DNA of 64,000 nucleotides, taken from positions 62,001 through 126,000 of the forward strand of contig CAZTIG010000001.1 in assembly GCA_964613665.1 (NCBI GenBank), given 5' to 3'. Under the pieces are notes generated by a model. The model made no database searches, had not been told where the DNA came from, and worked only from the letters and a program-made list of their open reading frames with translations. This document shows positions 24,837-32,783 of the stretch, in pieces (the first letter of the stretch is position 1; every line of letters starts with the position of its first letter). Both the position numbers and the translations under genes were made by a program. The stretch comes from CAZQFV01 sp964613665. GTDB lineage: Bacteria; Chloroflexota; Chloroflexia; DTKN01.

Positions 24837-25370
24837 ATGCTGCGCTACAACGTGGCCCAGCTTCTGCGCAACCCCGTCGGCGCGACGCGCGCGTACGAGA
24901 TCGCCGAGGAGTCGTTCCAGGCCGACGAGCTGCAGGTGCGCGGCCTGCGCGGCAAGGTGCTGCTGACCAAGCTGTCGGAGAATGTCCTCCTGCAGGGGTA
25001 CTTGGACGGCGAGGCGCAGCTCGAGTGCGGCCGCTGCCTGGAGCCGTACGTGCAGCCGCTGCACATGGAGCTGGAGCTCGAGTTCCAGCCCAGCGTGGCG
25101 GTGCTGACAGGCGAGCCGCTGCCGCCGCCGGAGGACGACAGCATCTTCATGATCGACGGACAGCACATGCTCGACCTGGAAGAGGCCGTGCGCGAGCAGG
25201 TCTTGTTGAGCCTGCCGATGCGGCCGCTGTGCCGGCCCGACTGCGCCGGGCTCTGCCCGGTGTGCGGCAAGAACCTGAACGAGGGCCCCTGCGGGGGCCA
25301 CGACCAGGAGGTGGACGAGCGGCTGGCCGTGCTGGCCAGGCTGCTTTCCCCGGAATCAAACGAGGAGTGA
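24837..25370 (+). CDS. yceD: YceD / DUF177 family protein
   Basis: 177 aa. DUF177 proteins are encoded next to ribosomal protein L32 in most bacteria and in E. coli and plants are linked to 23S rRNA accumulation; the same pairing is seen here. Cysteine pairs ECGRCLEPY in the middle and CRPDCAGLCPVCGKNLNEG near the C-terminus give the conserved zinc-type motif. ATG 24837 is preceded by GAGGG; an in-frame upstream start at 24819 lacks a site. Nine bases separate its TGA from rpmF. Confidence 0.9.
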   Translation: MLRYNVAQLLRNPVGATRAYEIAEESFQADELQVRGLRGKVLLTKLSENVLLQGYLDGEAQLECGRCLEPYVQPLHMELELEFQPSVAVLTGEPLPPPEDDSIFMIDGQHMLDLEEAVREQVLLSLPMRPLCRPDCAGLCPVCGKNLNEGPCGGHDQEVDERLAVLARLLSPESNEE

Positions 25371-25379
25371 GGTAGTACG

Positions 25380-25583
25380 ATGGGGGCTTTGCCGAAACGC
25401 AAGGTATCGCACCACCGGCGGGGCAACCGCCGCAGCCATCACGCCCTGCGGACGCGCCAGATGGTCCTGTGTCCGCAGTGCGGCGCGCAGACGCTGCCGC
25501 ACGCCGTGTGCCCCGGTTGTGGCACCTACAAGGGCGCGCAGATTCTAAAGACGGAGGAGGAGAAGAAGAAAAAGGGCAAGTAG
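25380..25583 (+). CDS. rpmF: 50S ribosomal protein L32
   Basis: 67 aa. Starts MGALPKRKVSHHRRGNRRSH, the usual L32 N-terminus, and has two C-x-x-C zinc motifs (CPQCG and CPGCG). The lysine-rich tail is typical. Component of the large ribosomal subunit near the peptidyl-transferase exit side. Co-transcribed with yceD, and followed by a hairpin before fabH. Confidence 0.97.
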   Translation: MGALPKRKVSHHRRGNRRSHHALRTRQMVLCPQCGAQTLPHAVCPGCGTYKGAQILKTEEEKKKKGK

Positions 25584-25607
25584 GCGACAGCCCCTTGCCT
25601 CGAACCG

Positions 25608-25665
25608 TGAGAAGACGGGGGATCGCCGGTGATCTCCCCAGCGAGGCCGGCCCCCTGTCTTCTCA
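25608..25665 (+). terminator. Terminator-like hairpin after rpmF
   Basis: TGAGAAGACGGGGG (25608-25621) pairs with CCCCCTGTCTTCTCA (25651-25665) apart from one bulged T; a TTCTGTGT tail follows. It may attenuate rather than stop transcription into fabH, which begins 33 bases later. Confidence 0.6.
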
Positions 25666-25698
25666 TTCTGTGTAGGACGTGTCCGCCAGGGGGGACCT

Positions 25699-26691
25699 GT
25701 GGCACGGTACGCCGCCATTGCCGGGTGGGGCAAGTGTCTGCCCCAGCGCGTGCTGACCAACGCCGACCTGGAGCGGATGGTCGATACCTCCGACGAGTGG
25801 ATCCGCGCGCGCACCGGCATCCTCGAGCGCCGCCTCGCCGGCGAGGGCGAGACCACGGCCTCCCTCTCCGTCCGCGCCGCCCGCCAGGCGCTGGAGCGCG
25901 CCGATCTGGCCCCCTTTGCCCTCGACCTGATCATCGTGGCCACGAGCACGCCCGACTATGCCTTCCCGGCCACGGCCTGTCTGGTCCAGGACGCCTTGGG
26001 GGCCATCCACGCCGGCGCCTTTGACTTGGAGGCGGCCTGCTCGGGCTTTGTCTACGCCCTGGCCGTGGGCACGCAGTTCGTGCGCAGCGGGGCCTGCGAC
26101 AACGTGCTGGTCGTGGCCGCCGAGACCCTCTCCCGCATCACCAACTGGCAGGACCGCAACACCTGCGTTCTCTTTGGCGACGGGGCCGGGGCGGTAGTGC
26201 TGCGGGCCAGCGTGCGGCCGCGCGGCCTGTTGGCCCACGTGCTGGGCGCCTACGGGGCCGGCAGCGACCTGCTGATCCAGCCGGCCGGCGGCAGCGCCCG
26301 CCCGGCGAGCCCCCAGACGGTGGCCAGCGGCCAGCACTGCATCCATATGAAGGGCAACGAGGTCTTTCGCTTCGCCGTGCGCACCATGGGCCAGGCCGCC
26401 CTGGACGTGCTGGAAAAGGCCGGCCTCACGCTCGACGACGTGCGCCTGCTGATCCCGCACCAGGCCAACCTGCGCATCATCGAAGCCCTGGCCGAGCGCC
26501 TGAAGCTCCCGCCCGAGCGGCTCTTTGTCAACCTGCAGCGCTACGGCAACATGTCCGCTGCTACCATCCCCATCGCCCTGTGCGAGGCCGCCGAGGAGGG
26601 CTGCCTGCGCGAGGAGGACGTGGTGGTGGTGTCGGCCTTTGGCGCCGGCCTCACCTGGGCCGCCGGCGTCCTGAGTTGGGGCGGGGCCTGA
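25699..26691 (+). CDS. fabH: 3-oxoacyl-ACP synthase III (FabH)
   Basis: 330 aa. Condenses acetyl-CoA (or branched acyl-CoA) with malonyl-ACP to start fatty-acid elongation. Catalytic Cys114 in EAACSGF, His254 in PHQAN and Asn284 in YGNMSAAT are all present. GTG 25699 follows a G-rich AGGGGGGAC site. The order yceD-rpmF-(plsX)-fabH-fabD-fabG is conserved in many bacteria, but plsX is absent here. Confidence 0.95.
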   Translation: MARYAAIAGWGKCLPQRVLTNADLERMVDTSDEWIRARTGILERRLAGEGETTASLSVRAARQALERADLAPFALDLIIVATSTPDYAFPATACLVQDALGAIHAGAFDLEAACSGFVYALAVGTQFVRSGACDNVLVVAAETLSRITNWQDRNTCVLFGDGAGAVVLRASVRPRGLLAHVLGAYGAGSDLLIQPAGGSARPASPQTVASGQHCIHMKGNEVFRFAVRTMGQAALDVLEKAGLTLDDVRLLIPHQANLRIIEALAERLKLPPERLFVNLQRYGNMSAATIPIALCEAAEEGCLREEDVVVVSAFGAGLTWAAGVLSWGGA

Positions 26692-26888
26692 GCGCCGCCT
26701 CGCGGCCCTCACGACCGCCGATCGCCGGTTTCCCGGTGCCCTGGTGTCCTTGTGGTCCGTAGTCACGGTCCTCTTGGTGCCATGGTGTCTTGGTGGTTCA
26801 CAGTTACGGCTCTCTTGGCGACCTGGCGTCTTGGTGGTTCGTAGTTGTCCCGGTGTCGTTGTGGTTCGGAGATGAAAGGAGGTGTCCC
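26692..26888. repeat. Tandem ~41-bp imperfect repeat between fabH and fabD
   Basis: From about 26740 to 26870, nearly three units of a T/G-rich sequence with core TGGTGTCTTGGTGGTTC at about 41-base spacing (cores near 26741, 26782, 26823). No ORF with ribosome site. The rest of the gap holds only the AAAGGAGG site of fabD. Confidence 0.6.
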
Positions 26889-27854
26889 ATGGCGGGCGCC
26901 AGCTCGACGGCCTGGCTCTTCCCCGGCCAGGGGTCGCAGTTCGTGGGCATGGGCCAGGACCTGGCCGCGTCCTGCCCCCCGGTGGCGGCCCTCTACGCGC
27001 AGGCCGACGCCGTCCTGGGGGTGGAGCTGTCCCGGCTGTGCTTCGCCGGTCCCGAGGAGGTGTTGACCCAGACGGTCAACGCCCAGCCGGCCATCCTTAC
27101 GACCAGCGTGGCCGTGCTGCTGGCCCTCGGCGGGGAGCTCGGGGAGTCTGGGCACCTGCGCCTGCCGCCCGGGCTGCCCTGCGCCGACTATGTGGCCGGC
27201 CACAGCCTGGGGGAGTACAGCGCGCTCGTAGCCGCGGGTGTGCTGGCCTTTCCGGCAGCCCTGCGCCTGGTGCGAGAGCGCGGCCGGCTGATGGGCGAGG
27301 CCCGCTCCGGGACGATGGCCGCGGTGATGGGTCTCGATGAGGAGGCTCTGGAGCAGGTCTGTCAGGTGTGCGGGGAGGAGGGCCCCCTGGTCATCGCCAA
27401 CTACAACTGTCCCGGCCAGCTCGTCCTGAGCGGGGCGAGCGCGGCGGTGGAGCGGGCCGTGGGCGAGGCCAGGGCCCGTGGGGCCCGGCGGACCATGCCA
27501 CTCAAGGTCAGCGCCGCCTTCCACTCCCCGCTGATGGCCGAGGCCGCGGCAGGCCTGGCCCGGGCCCTGGCCGCGACCGAGCTGCGTCCGGCGCGCATCC
27601 CGGTGGTGGCCAACGCCAGTGCCGCCGCCATCGCCCAGCCGGCCGAGGTCGGCGAGGAGCTGGTGACACAGGTCTGCTCTCCGGTGCGCTGGACAGCCTC
27701 CTTGCAGCGGATGTGGCAGGAGGGTGTGCGCCGGTTTCTGGAGATCGGGCCGGGGACGGTGCTGGCCGGCTTGGTACGGCGCACCCTGCCGGAGGCCGAG
27801 GTCGTGAGCGTGGGCACGTTGGAGCAGGCGCAGGCCCTGCTGGAGCAGGGGTGA
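26889..27854 (+). CDS. fabD: Malonyl-CoA:ACP transacylase (FabD)
   Basis: 321 aa. Transfers malonyl from CoA to ACP. ATG 26889 has AAAGGAGG seven bases upstream. Motifs: PGQGSQ near the N-terminus, nucleophile Ser106 in AGHSLGEY, catalytic His212 in AAFHSPLM. A small GLDEEALEQVCQVC insert is ordinary. 28 bases before fabG. Confidence 0.95.
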   Translation: MAGASSTAWLFPGQGSQFVGMGQDLAASCPPVAALYAQADAVLGVELSRLCFAGPEEVLTQTVNAQPAILTTSVAVLLALGGELGESGHLRLPPGLPCADYVAGHSLGEYSALVAAGVLAFPAALRLVRERGRLMGEARSGTMAAVMGLDEEALEQVCQVCGEEGPLVIANYNCPGQLVLSGASAAVERAVGEARARGARRTMPLKVSAAFHSPLMAEAAAGLARALAATELRPARIPVVANASAAAIAQPAEVGEELVTQVCSPVRWTASLQRMWQEGVRRFLEIGPGTVLAGLVRRTLPEAEVVSVGTLEQAQALLEQG

Positions 27855-27882
27855 GGATCGCGACAGGCATGTGGAGGCCGGC

Positions 27883-28635
27883 ATGTGCAGAAGACTCGAG
27901 GGGCAGGTAGCCATCGTCACGGGGGCTTCGCGCGGCATCGGCCGGGGCGTGGCCCTGGCGCTGGCGCAGGAGGGCGCCGCCGTGGTGGTGAACTATCGCC
28001 AGCGACAGGATGCCGCCGAGGAGGTGGTCCGGGCGATCGCGCAGGGCGGTGGGCGGGCCCGGGCCGTCCCGGCCGACGTGACCGACGGCGCCGCTGTGGC
28101 CGCACTGGTCGAGGAGACGCTGGCCGGCTTCGGCCGGGTAGACATCCTGGTGAACAACGCCGGTATCTCGCGCGACATGCTGATGCTGCAGATGGGGGAG
28201 GCCGACTGGCGCGCGGTGGTGGAGGCGAACCTGACCTCGGCTTTCCTGTGCAGCAAGGCCGTGCTGCCGACCATGCTGCGGCAGCGCTACGGGCGCATCG
28301 TCAACGTGGGGTCGCTGGCCGGCATCGCCGGCAACGTCGGCCAGGTCAACTACGCTGCGGCCAAGGCCGGACTGGTGGGTCTGACCAAGGCCATGGCCCG
28401 GGAGGTAGCCGCCCGCGGCATCACCGTGAACGCGCTGGCCCCGGCCTTTGTCGAGACCGAGTTCCTGGAGCACGTGCCGCAGCGCTACAGGCGCTGGGCC
28501 CTGTCCATCATCCCGATGAAGCGCTTTGCCCGGCTGGAGGAGGTCGTGCCGGCCGTGGTCTTCCTGGCCCTGCCGGAGGCCTCCTACATCACCGGGCACA
28601 CGCTCGTGGTCGATGGCGGGATGGTCTGTCCGTAG
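27883..28635 (+). CDS. fabG: 3-oxoacyl-ACP reductase (FabG), first copy
   Basis: 250 aa short-chain dehydrogenase. NADPH motif TGASRGIGRG, NNAG, and catalytic Ser144, Tyr157, Lys161 (VNVGSLAG, NYAAAKAG). ATG 27883 is preferred over GTG 27871 because GGAGG lies five bases before it. Ends DGGMVCP, and its TAG is directly followed by the GTG of the pyrophosphatase gene. The Ser region reads VGS instead of the usual ISS, slightly unlike the second copy. Confidence 0.9.
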   Translation: MCRRLEGQVAIVTGASRGIGRGVALALAQEGAAVVVNYRQRQDAAEEVVRAIAQGGGRARAVPADVTDGAAVAALVEETLAGFGRVDILVNNAGISRDMLMLQMGEADWRAVVEANLTSAFLCSKAVLPTMLRQRYGRIVNVGSLAGIAGNVGQVNYAAAKAGLVGLTKAMAREVAARGITVNALAPAFVETEFLEHVPQRYRRWALSIIPMKRFARLEEVVPAVVFLALPEASYITGHTLVVDGGMVCP

Positions 28636-29088
28636 GTGGAAGCGAACCGGGTCCATGAAGCCGTGATCGAGAACCCGCTGGGCAGCACGGTGCGCTGCGC
28701 CTATGTGGACGGGCGGGGCTGGGTGGAGGTCGGGCCGGCCTTTGCCGCGCCGCTGCCGGCCGAGTACGGCTGCCTGCCGGGCACGTGCAACCCGGTCGAC
28801 GGCGAGCCGGCCGACGTGCTGGTCATCGGCCACGGGCCGACCTTCCCGGGCTGCCGCTACCGGGTGCGTGCCATCGGGCTGCTGCTGCGCGCCGACGGCG
28901 ACCACAAGGTGCTGGCCGTGCCGCACACGCCGGCGTACCTGTCGCCGCTGCGCGACGTGGCCGAGGTGGCCCCGGAGCTGCTGCGCGCCATCGAGGACTG
29001 GTTCCGGCCTTACTTCGCCCTGCTCGGCTGGCGCGACTCCGGCTGGGCCGATGAGTGGATCGGCATCTGCCGGGCGGCGGCCTTGTAG
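28636..29088 (+). CDS. ppa: Inorganic pyrophosphatase, family I
   Basis: 150 aa. Hydrolyses pyrophosphate to phosphate. The metal-binding signature appears as DGEPADVLVI (consensus D-G-D-P-x-D), followed by GDHKVLAVPH matching the E/D-K-x-(I/L)-AV strand. The N-terminus has ENPLGSTVRCAY rather than the usual P-x-G-x-x-x-K-Y-E, so the enzyme is divergent and shorter than the typical 170-180 aa. GTG 28636 directly follows the fabG stop, indicating coupled translation. Placing ppa inside a fatty-acid cluster is unusual. Activity is likely but key Lys/Glu residues should be modelled. Confidence 0.75.
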   Translation: MEANRVHEAVIENPLGSTVRCAYVDGRGWVEVGPAFAAPLPAEYGCLPGTCNPVDGEPADVLVIGHGPTFPGCRYRVRAIGLLLRADGDHKVLAVPHTPAYLSPLRDVAEVAPELLRAIEDWFRPYFALLGWRDSGWADEWIGICRAAAL

Positions 29089-29095
29089 GCATCCC

Positions 29096-29326
29096 CAATC
29101 GTCAATCGCCAATCGTCAATCGTCAATCGCCAATCGCCAATCGCCAATCGCTAATCGTCAATCGTCAATCGTCAATCGCCAATCGCCAATCGCCAATCGC
29201 CAATCGTCAATCGTCAATCGCTAATCGTCAATCGTCAATCGTCAATCGCCAATCGTCAATCGCCAATCGCCAATCGCCAATCGTCAATCGTCAATCGTCA
29301 ATCGCCAATCGTCAATCGTCAATCGC
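29096..29326. repeat. 33-copy heptamer tandem repeat CAATCGY
   Basis: 231 bases made of 33 in-phase units CAATCGC/CAATCGT with two or three TAATCG variants. Fills the gap between the pyrophosphatase stop (29088) and the AGGAGG of the second fabG. Because 7 and 3 share no factor, all forward frames stay open and give meaningless NRQS-type repeats. Confidence 0.92.
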
Positions 29327-29337
29327 AGGAGGTTCGC

Positions 29338-30090
29338 ATGTACGGTCGTCTGGACGGCAAGGTGGCGCTGGTGACCGGCGCGGCCCGCGGCATCGGCCGG
29401 GCCATCGCCCTGCGGCTGGGGGCGCTCGGCGCGGCGGTGGCGGTGAACGACCTGGCCCCCGAGGAGAGCATCGCGGCGGTGGTGCAGGAGATTGCCTCCG
29501 CCGGTGGCCGCGCCCTGGGGGTGCGGGCCAATATCACGGCGGCCGCCGAGGTGGCGGCGATGGTGGAGCGCGTGGTGCGGGAGCTGGGCGACCTGCACAT
29601 CCTGGTGAACAACGCCGGGATCGCCCGCGACATGCTGCTCATGCGTCTGAGCGAGGAGGACTGGGACGCCGTTCTCAGCACCAACCTGAAGGGGGCGTTC
29701 CTGTGCGCCAAGGCGGCGGTACGGCCGATGATCAAGGCCCGCTGGGGGCGCATCGTCAACATCTCCTCGGTAGTGGGCATCGCCGGGAACGCCGGCCAGG
29801 CCAACTACGCCGCGGCCAAGGCCGGGCTGATCGGTCTGACCCGCACGTTGGCCAAGGAGCTGGGCTCGCGCGGGATCACCGCCAACGCCGTGGCCCCCGG
29901 GTTCATCGTCACCGACATGACGGCGGGGCTGCCGGAGAAGCTCCGGCAGGAGGCCCAGGCGCGGACCCCGGCCGGCCGGCTGGGCGCGCCGGAGGACGTC
30001 GCCGCGGCGGTGGCCTTCCTGTGCAGCGAGGAAGCCGGGTTCATCACGGGACAGGTGCTGGGAGTGGACGGCGGGATGGTGCTGGTGTAG
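29338..30090 (+). CDS. fabG: 3-oxoacyl-ACP reductase (FabG), second copy
   Basis: 250 aa short-chain dehydrogenase with TGAARGIGRA, NNAG, Ser144 (NISSVVG), Tyr157 and Lys161 (NYAAAKAG), ending DGGMVLV. ATG 29338 follows AGGAGG. It is closer to textbook FabG than the first copy; the two are about as similar as paralogues with different substrates. The last 47 bases overlap the end of folC on the other strand. Confidence 0.9.
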   Translation: MYGRLDGKVALVTGAARGIGRAIALRLGALGAAVAVNDLAPEESIAAVVQEIASAGGRALGVRANITAAAEVAAMVERVVRELGDLHILVNNAGIARDMLLMRLSEEDWDAVLSTNLKGAFLCAKAAVRPMIKARWGRIVNISSVVGIAGNAGQANYAAAKAGLIGLTRTLAKELGSRGITANAVAPGFIVTDMTAGLPEKLRQEAQARTPAGRLGAPEDVAAAVAFLCSEEAGFITGQVLGVDGGMVLV

Positions 30091-31411
30091 CGGTCGGCAC
30101 CGGCTCGGGCCAGGGCTCGGGCACGGCCATGCCGAGTGCCTGGCGCACCTCGGCCACGACGAAGAAGGAACCGCAGGCGCAGACGAGGCCCTGGGGGCCG
30201 GCCCGGGCGCGGGCCTGCACCAGGGCCGTCGGCGTGTCGGTTGCCGGCTCCGCCGGCACGCCGTGGCTCCGCCACAATGCCGCGAGCTGCTCGGCCGGCG
30301 CGGCGCGGTGGTGCCGCGCGCGCGTGGTCACGGCGGCGTCGGCCAGGGGGGCCAGGGCCGCGACGATGGCGGGGAGGTCCTTGTCGCTGGAGCAGCCCAG
30401 GAGAAAGATGCGCGGGCCGGTGGGCGGGGGCACGCCGGGCAGTGCGAGGGTCGGCAGGGCGGCGGCCAGTGCCTGGGCGGCGGTGGGGTTGTGGGCGGCG
30501 TCGACGAGGGTGAGGGGCCGGCCGGCGACGACCTCCAGGCGGCCGGGCCACTGGGCGGTGCGCAGCCCCTGGGCGAGCGCCGGCTCGGGGATAGGCCAGC
30601 CCCTCTGGCGCAGGGCGGTGACGGCGGCGGCGACCAGGCCGGCGTTGACGGCCTGGTGGGGTCCGCGCAGGGCCAGGTCGGGCGAGGCCAAGGGGGAGCA
30701 GCGCCGTAGGGCCGCGCCGACCTGGCGGCAGTGGGCGCGGATGGCGCGCCAGGCGGCAGCGGGCTGGGGTGCAGAGAGGGCCAGTGCGCCGGGTGGGATG
30801 GCGGCGGCCTTTTCGGAGGCGATGGCGGCGATGGTGGGGCCGAGGTAGGGCTGGTGGTCGAGGGCGATGGGGGTGAGGAGGGTGAGGATGGGGGCGAGGG
30901 CGTGGGTGGCGTCGCTCTGGCCGCCCATGCCGGCCTCGACGACGGCGGCGTGGGTGCCGGCGCGGGCGAAGTGGGCGACAGCCATGGCGGTGAGGGCTTC
31001 GAAGAGGGTAGCGGGGCCGAGGTCATCCCAGCGTAGGCTTCCTATGAGCAATCCCTGCAGGCGCCGCAGGCCGGCGGCAAAGGCCGGCCGTGAGATCGGC
31101 TCGCCGTCGATGCGGATGCGCTCGCGCGGGCTATGCAGATGGGGGGAGGTGTAGAGGCCGGTGCGGCAGCCGGCGGCCTGCAGAACGGCCGCCAGCAGCG
31201 CCGCCGTCGAGCCCTTGCCCTTGGTGCCGACGACGTGGATCACGGCGATGCCGCGGTCCGGCGCGCCGAGCAGGTCCAGCAGGCGGCGGGCGCGCCGCGG
31301 GCTCCGCAGGGGATGGTCGGGGAAGGCGGCCTTGCGGGCCGCATAGTCCTGCAGGTAGTCAGCCAGGCCGGCGATGGCCTGGTGGAAGCCGGGGCAGGCA
31401 GCCGTCGGCAT
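30044..31411 (-). CDS. folC: Folylpolyglutamate synthase / dihydrofolate synthase (FolC)
   Basis: 455 aa. Adds glutamate to (dihydro)pteroate/folates. The ATP loop GTKGKGST spans residues 62-69; other marks are SPHLHSPRERI, EAGMGGQSDATH, LDHQPYLG and VDAAHNP. ATG 31411 chosen for GAGG seven bases upstream; an in-frame TTG at 31435 has none. The final about 20 residues are Pro/Ala-rich and overlap fabG tail to tail. Gene follows the DUF58 gene by 58 bases and probably shares its promoter. Confidence 0.93.
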   Translation of the reverse strand: MPTAACPGFHQAIAGLADYLQDYAARKAAFPDHPLRSPRRARRLLDLLGAPDRGIAVIHVVGTKGKGSTAALLAAVLQAAGCRTGLYTSPHLHSPRERIRIDGEPISRPAFAAGLRRLQGLLIGSLRWDDLGPATLFEALTAMAVAHFARAGTHAAVVEAGMGGQSDATHALAPILTLLTPIALDHQPYLGPTIAAIASEKAAAIPPGALALSAPQPAAAWRAIRAHCRQVGAALRRCSPLASPDLALRGPHQAVNAGLVAAAVTALRQRGWPIPEPALAQGLRTAQWPGRLEVVAGRPLTLVDAAHNPTAAQALAAALPTLALPGVPPPTGPRIFLLGCSSDKDLPAIVAALAPLADAAVTTRARHHRAAPAEQLAALWRSHGVPAEPATDTPTALVQARARAGPQGLVCACGSFFVVAEVRQALGMAVPEPWPEPVPTATPAPSRRPLPAPVP

Positions 31412-31469
31412 CGGGGCAACCTCACCCACTACCAAGGCACGGAAGACCTCGCACCCTGGGCCCTGACGC

Positions 31470-32783
31470 TCATGGCCGCCGCGGCACGCCCATCACCGGG
31501 AAGTGCTCCGCCATGAAGCGCGCCCCCTGGCGCCAGTCCAGCAGGCCGGCCGTGCCGCTGAGCGCCGCGCCGATGGGCTCGTCCTTGCGCAGGACGTAGT
31601 AGGGCACGTTGTGGGCCACCAGCTCGGCCTCGACGTGGCGCAGCTCGGTCCAGCCGCCGAAGGACATCCCGTCCACCAGGACTGCCACGGCGTAGATTCC
31701 GCTGTAGAGGAGGTCGCGCAGGCCCATGCGCACCCAATCGACCTCCGGGCTGGGGGTGAGGATGACCAGGCTGACCTGCCGGCCGAAGCGATTCCCCTCG
31801 GCGGCCAGCACCTCGGCCAGGGGTGAGCGCCCATAGGCCCGCAGCGTGCACAGGCTCTCCATGATGTTGTAGAACTGGCGCGGCTCGCGCTCCGGCGAGA
31901 TCACCTCGCGGTGCTGCCCCCAGCCGATCAGGCCGGTGTTGCGCCGCTGGCGCAGGACAAAGTGGTGCGCCAGTGAGGCTGCCGCAGTGACCATGTACTC
32001 CTCGGTCGAGGCCGGCGTGCGCACCTCCCCGCCGGGCGCCTCTAGCGGCCGGCCGCGGAAGGTGATGCTCTGCTGCACGCGGTAGTGCATGTCCAGGATG
32101 ATCCACAGGTCTGCCGTGGGGTCCTGCTCGAACTCCTTGACGATCAGCCGGCCGTGCCGCGCGGTCGAGGGCCAGTGGATGCGGTTGAAGCTGTCGCCCG
32201 GGGCATAGTCGCGCACGCCCGAGACGTTGGAGGTCGTGTGGTGGGTGCGGCGCCGCGTGGCCGTGCCTCCCGGCAGCTCGGCCGGCGGCAGCGGGAAGCT
32301 GGCGATCTCCTGCGTCTCCGGGTACACCAGCACGGCGTCGGTGATCGGGACGGTCTTCTGAAACCGAAACAGGCCCAGCGGATCGCTCGCCCGTACCAGC
32401 GCCGGCCCGAAGGCGTACTTCCCGCGCAGCTTGCACACGGTGCGCTCGCGCAGGTTGCGGTACGACCTCGAGGGCAGGCTGACGACGAAGCGGGCCTGGT
32501 GCTCCGGCAGTTCGGACATGTCCTGGACCTCGACCCACAGCTTCGGCCAGATGCTGTCGTTGCGGACGACGAGGTGTTCCTCGATCTGCTTGCCAACCTG
32601 GGCGCGGTGGCTGCGCAGGTTCCGCTCCACGGCGATACCGCGCAGGTTGGCCCATGCCCACAGGTAAGAGACCACCATCGTCGCCGCCATGATGTAGAAC
32701 AGGTGGAACAGGACCGGGCTACCGGTGCCCTGGGCGAGGATGAAGGTGGCGGTCGTCAGCAAGAACGCCAGGAACGCTCTCAT
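31470..32783 (-). CDS. DUF58 domain protein, membrane-anchored
   Basis: 437 aa. Two N-terminal hydrophobic segments (AFLAFLLTTATFILAQ, LFYIMAATMVVSYLWAWA), a beta-sandwich, then the DUF58 core VRDYAPGDSFNRIHWPSTAR with the invariant R-x-Y-x-x-G-D and IHW. This is followed by a von-Willebrand-A-like region (LWIILDMHYRV). DUF58 proteins usually accompany a MoxR ATPase and a transglutaminase; neither is adjacent, which is unusual. ATG overlaps the histidine kinase stop by four bases (ATGA). Confidence 0.88.
   Translation of the reverse strand: MRAFLAFLLTTATFILAQGTGSPVLFHLFYIMAATMVVSYLWAWANLRGIAVERNLRSHRAQVGKQIEEHLVVRNDSIWPKLWVEVQDMSELPEHQARFVVSLPSRSYRNLRERTVCKLRGKYAFGPALVRASDPLGLFRFQKTVPITDAVLVYPETQEIASFPLPPAELPGGTATRRRTHHTTSNVSGVRDYAPGDSFNRIHWPSTARHGRLIVKEFEQDPTADLWIILDMHYRVQQSITFRGRPLEAPGGEVRTPASTEEYMVTAAASLAHHFVLRQRRNTGLIGWGQHREVISPEREPRQFYNIMESLCTLRAYGRSPLAEVLAAEGNRFGRQVSLVILTPSPEVDWVRMGLRDLLYSGIYAVAVLVDGMSFGGWTELRHVEAELVAHNVPYYVLRKDEPIGAALSGTAGLLDWRQGARFMAEHFPVMGVPRRP

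Noticed and set aside
29096..29326. CRISPR array candidate
   Set aside because: Repeat period is 7 bases without spacers and no cas genes are present.
29055..30848. 597-residue plus-strand open frame through the heptamer array
   Set aside because: Open only because a 7-base unit without stops is repeated; downstream part is out of phase with fabG.
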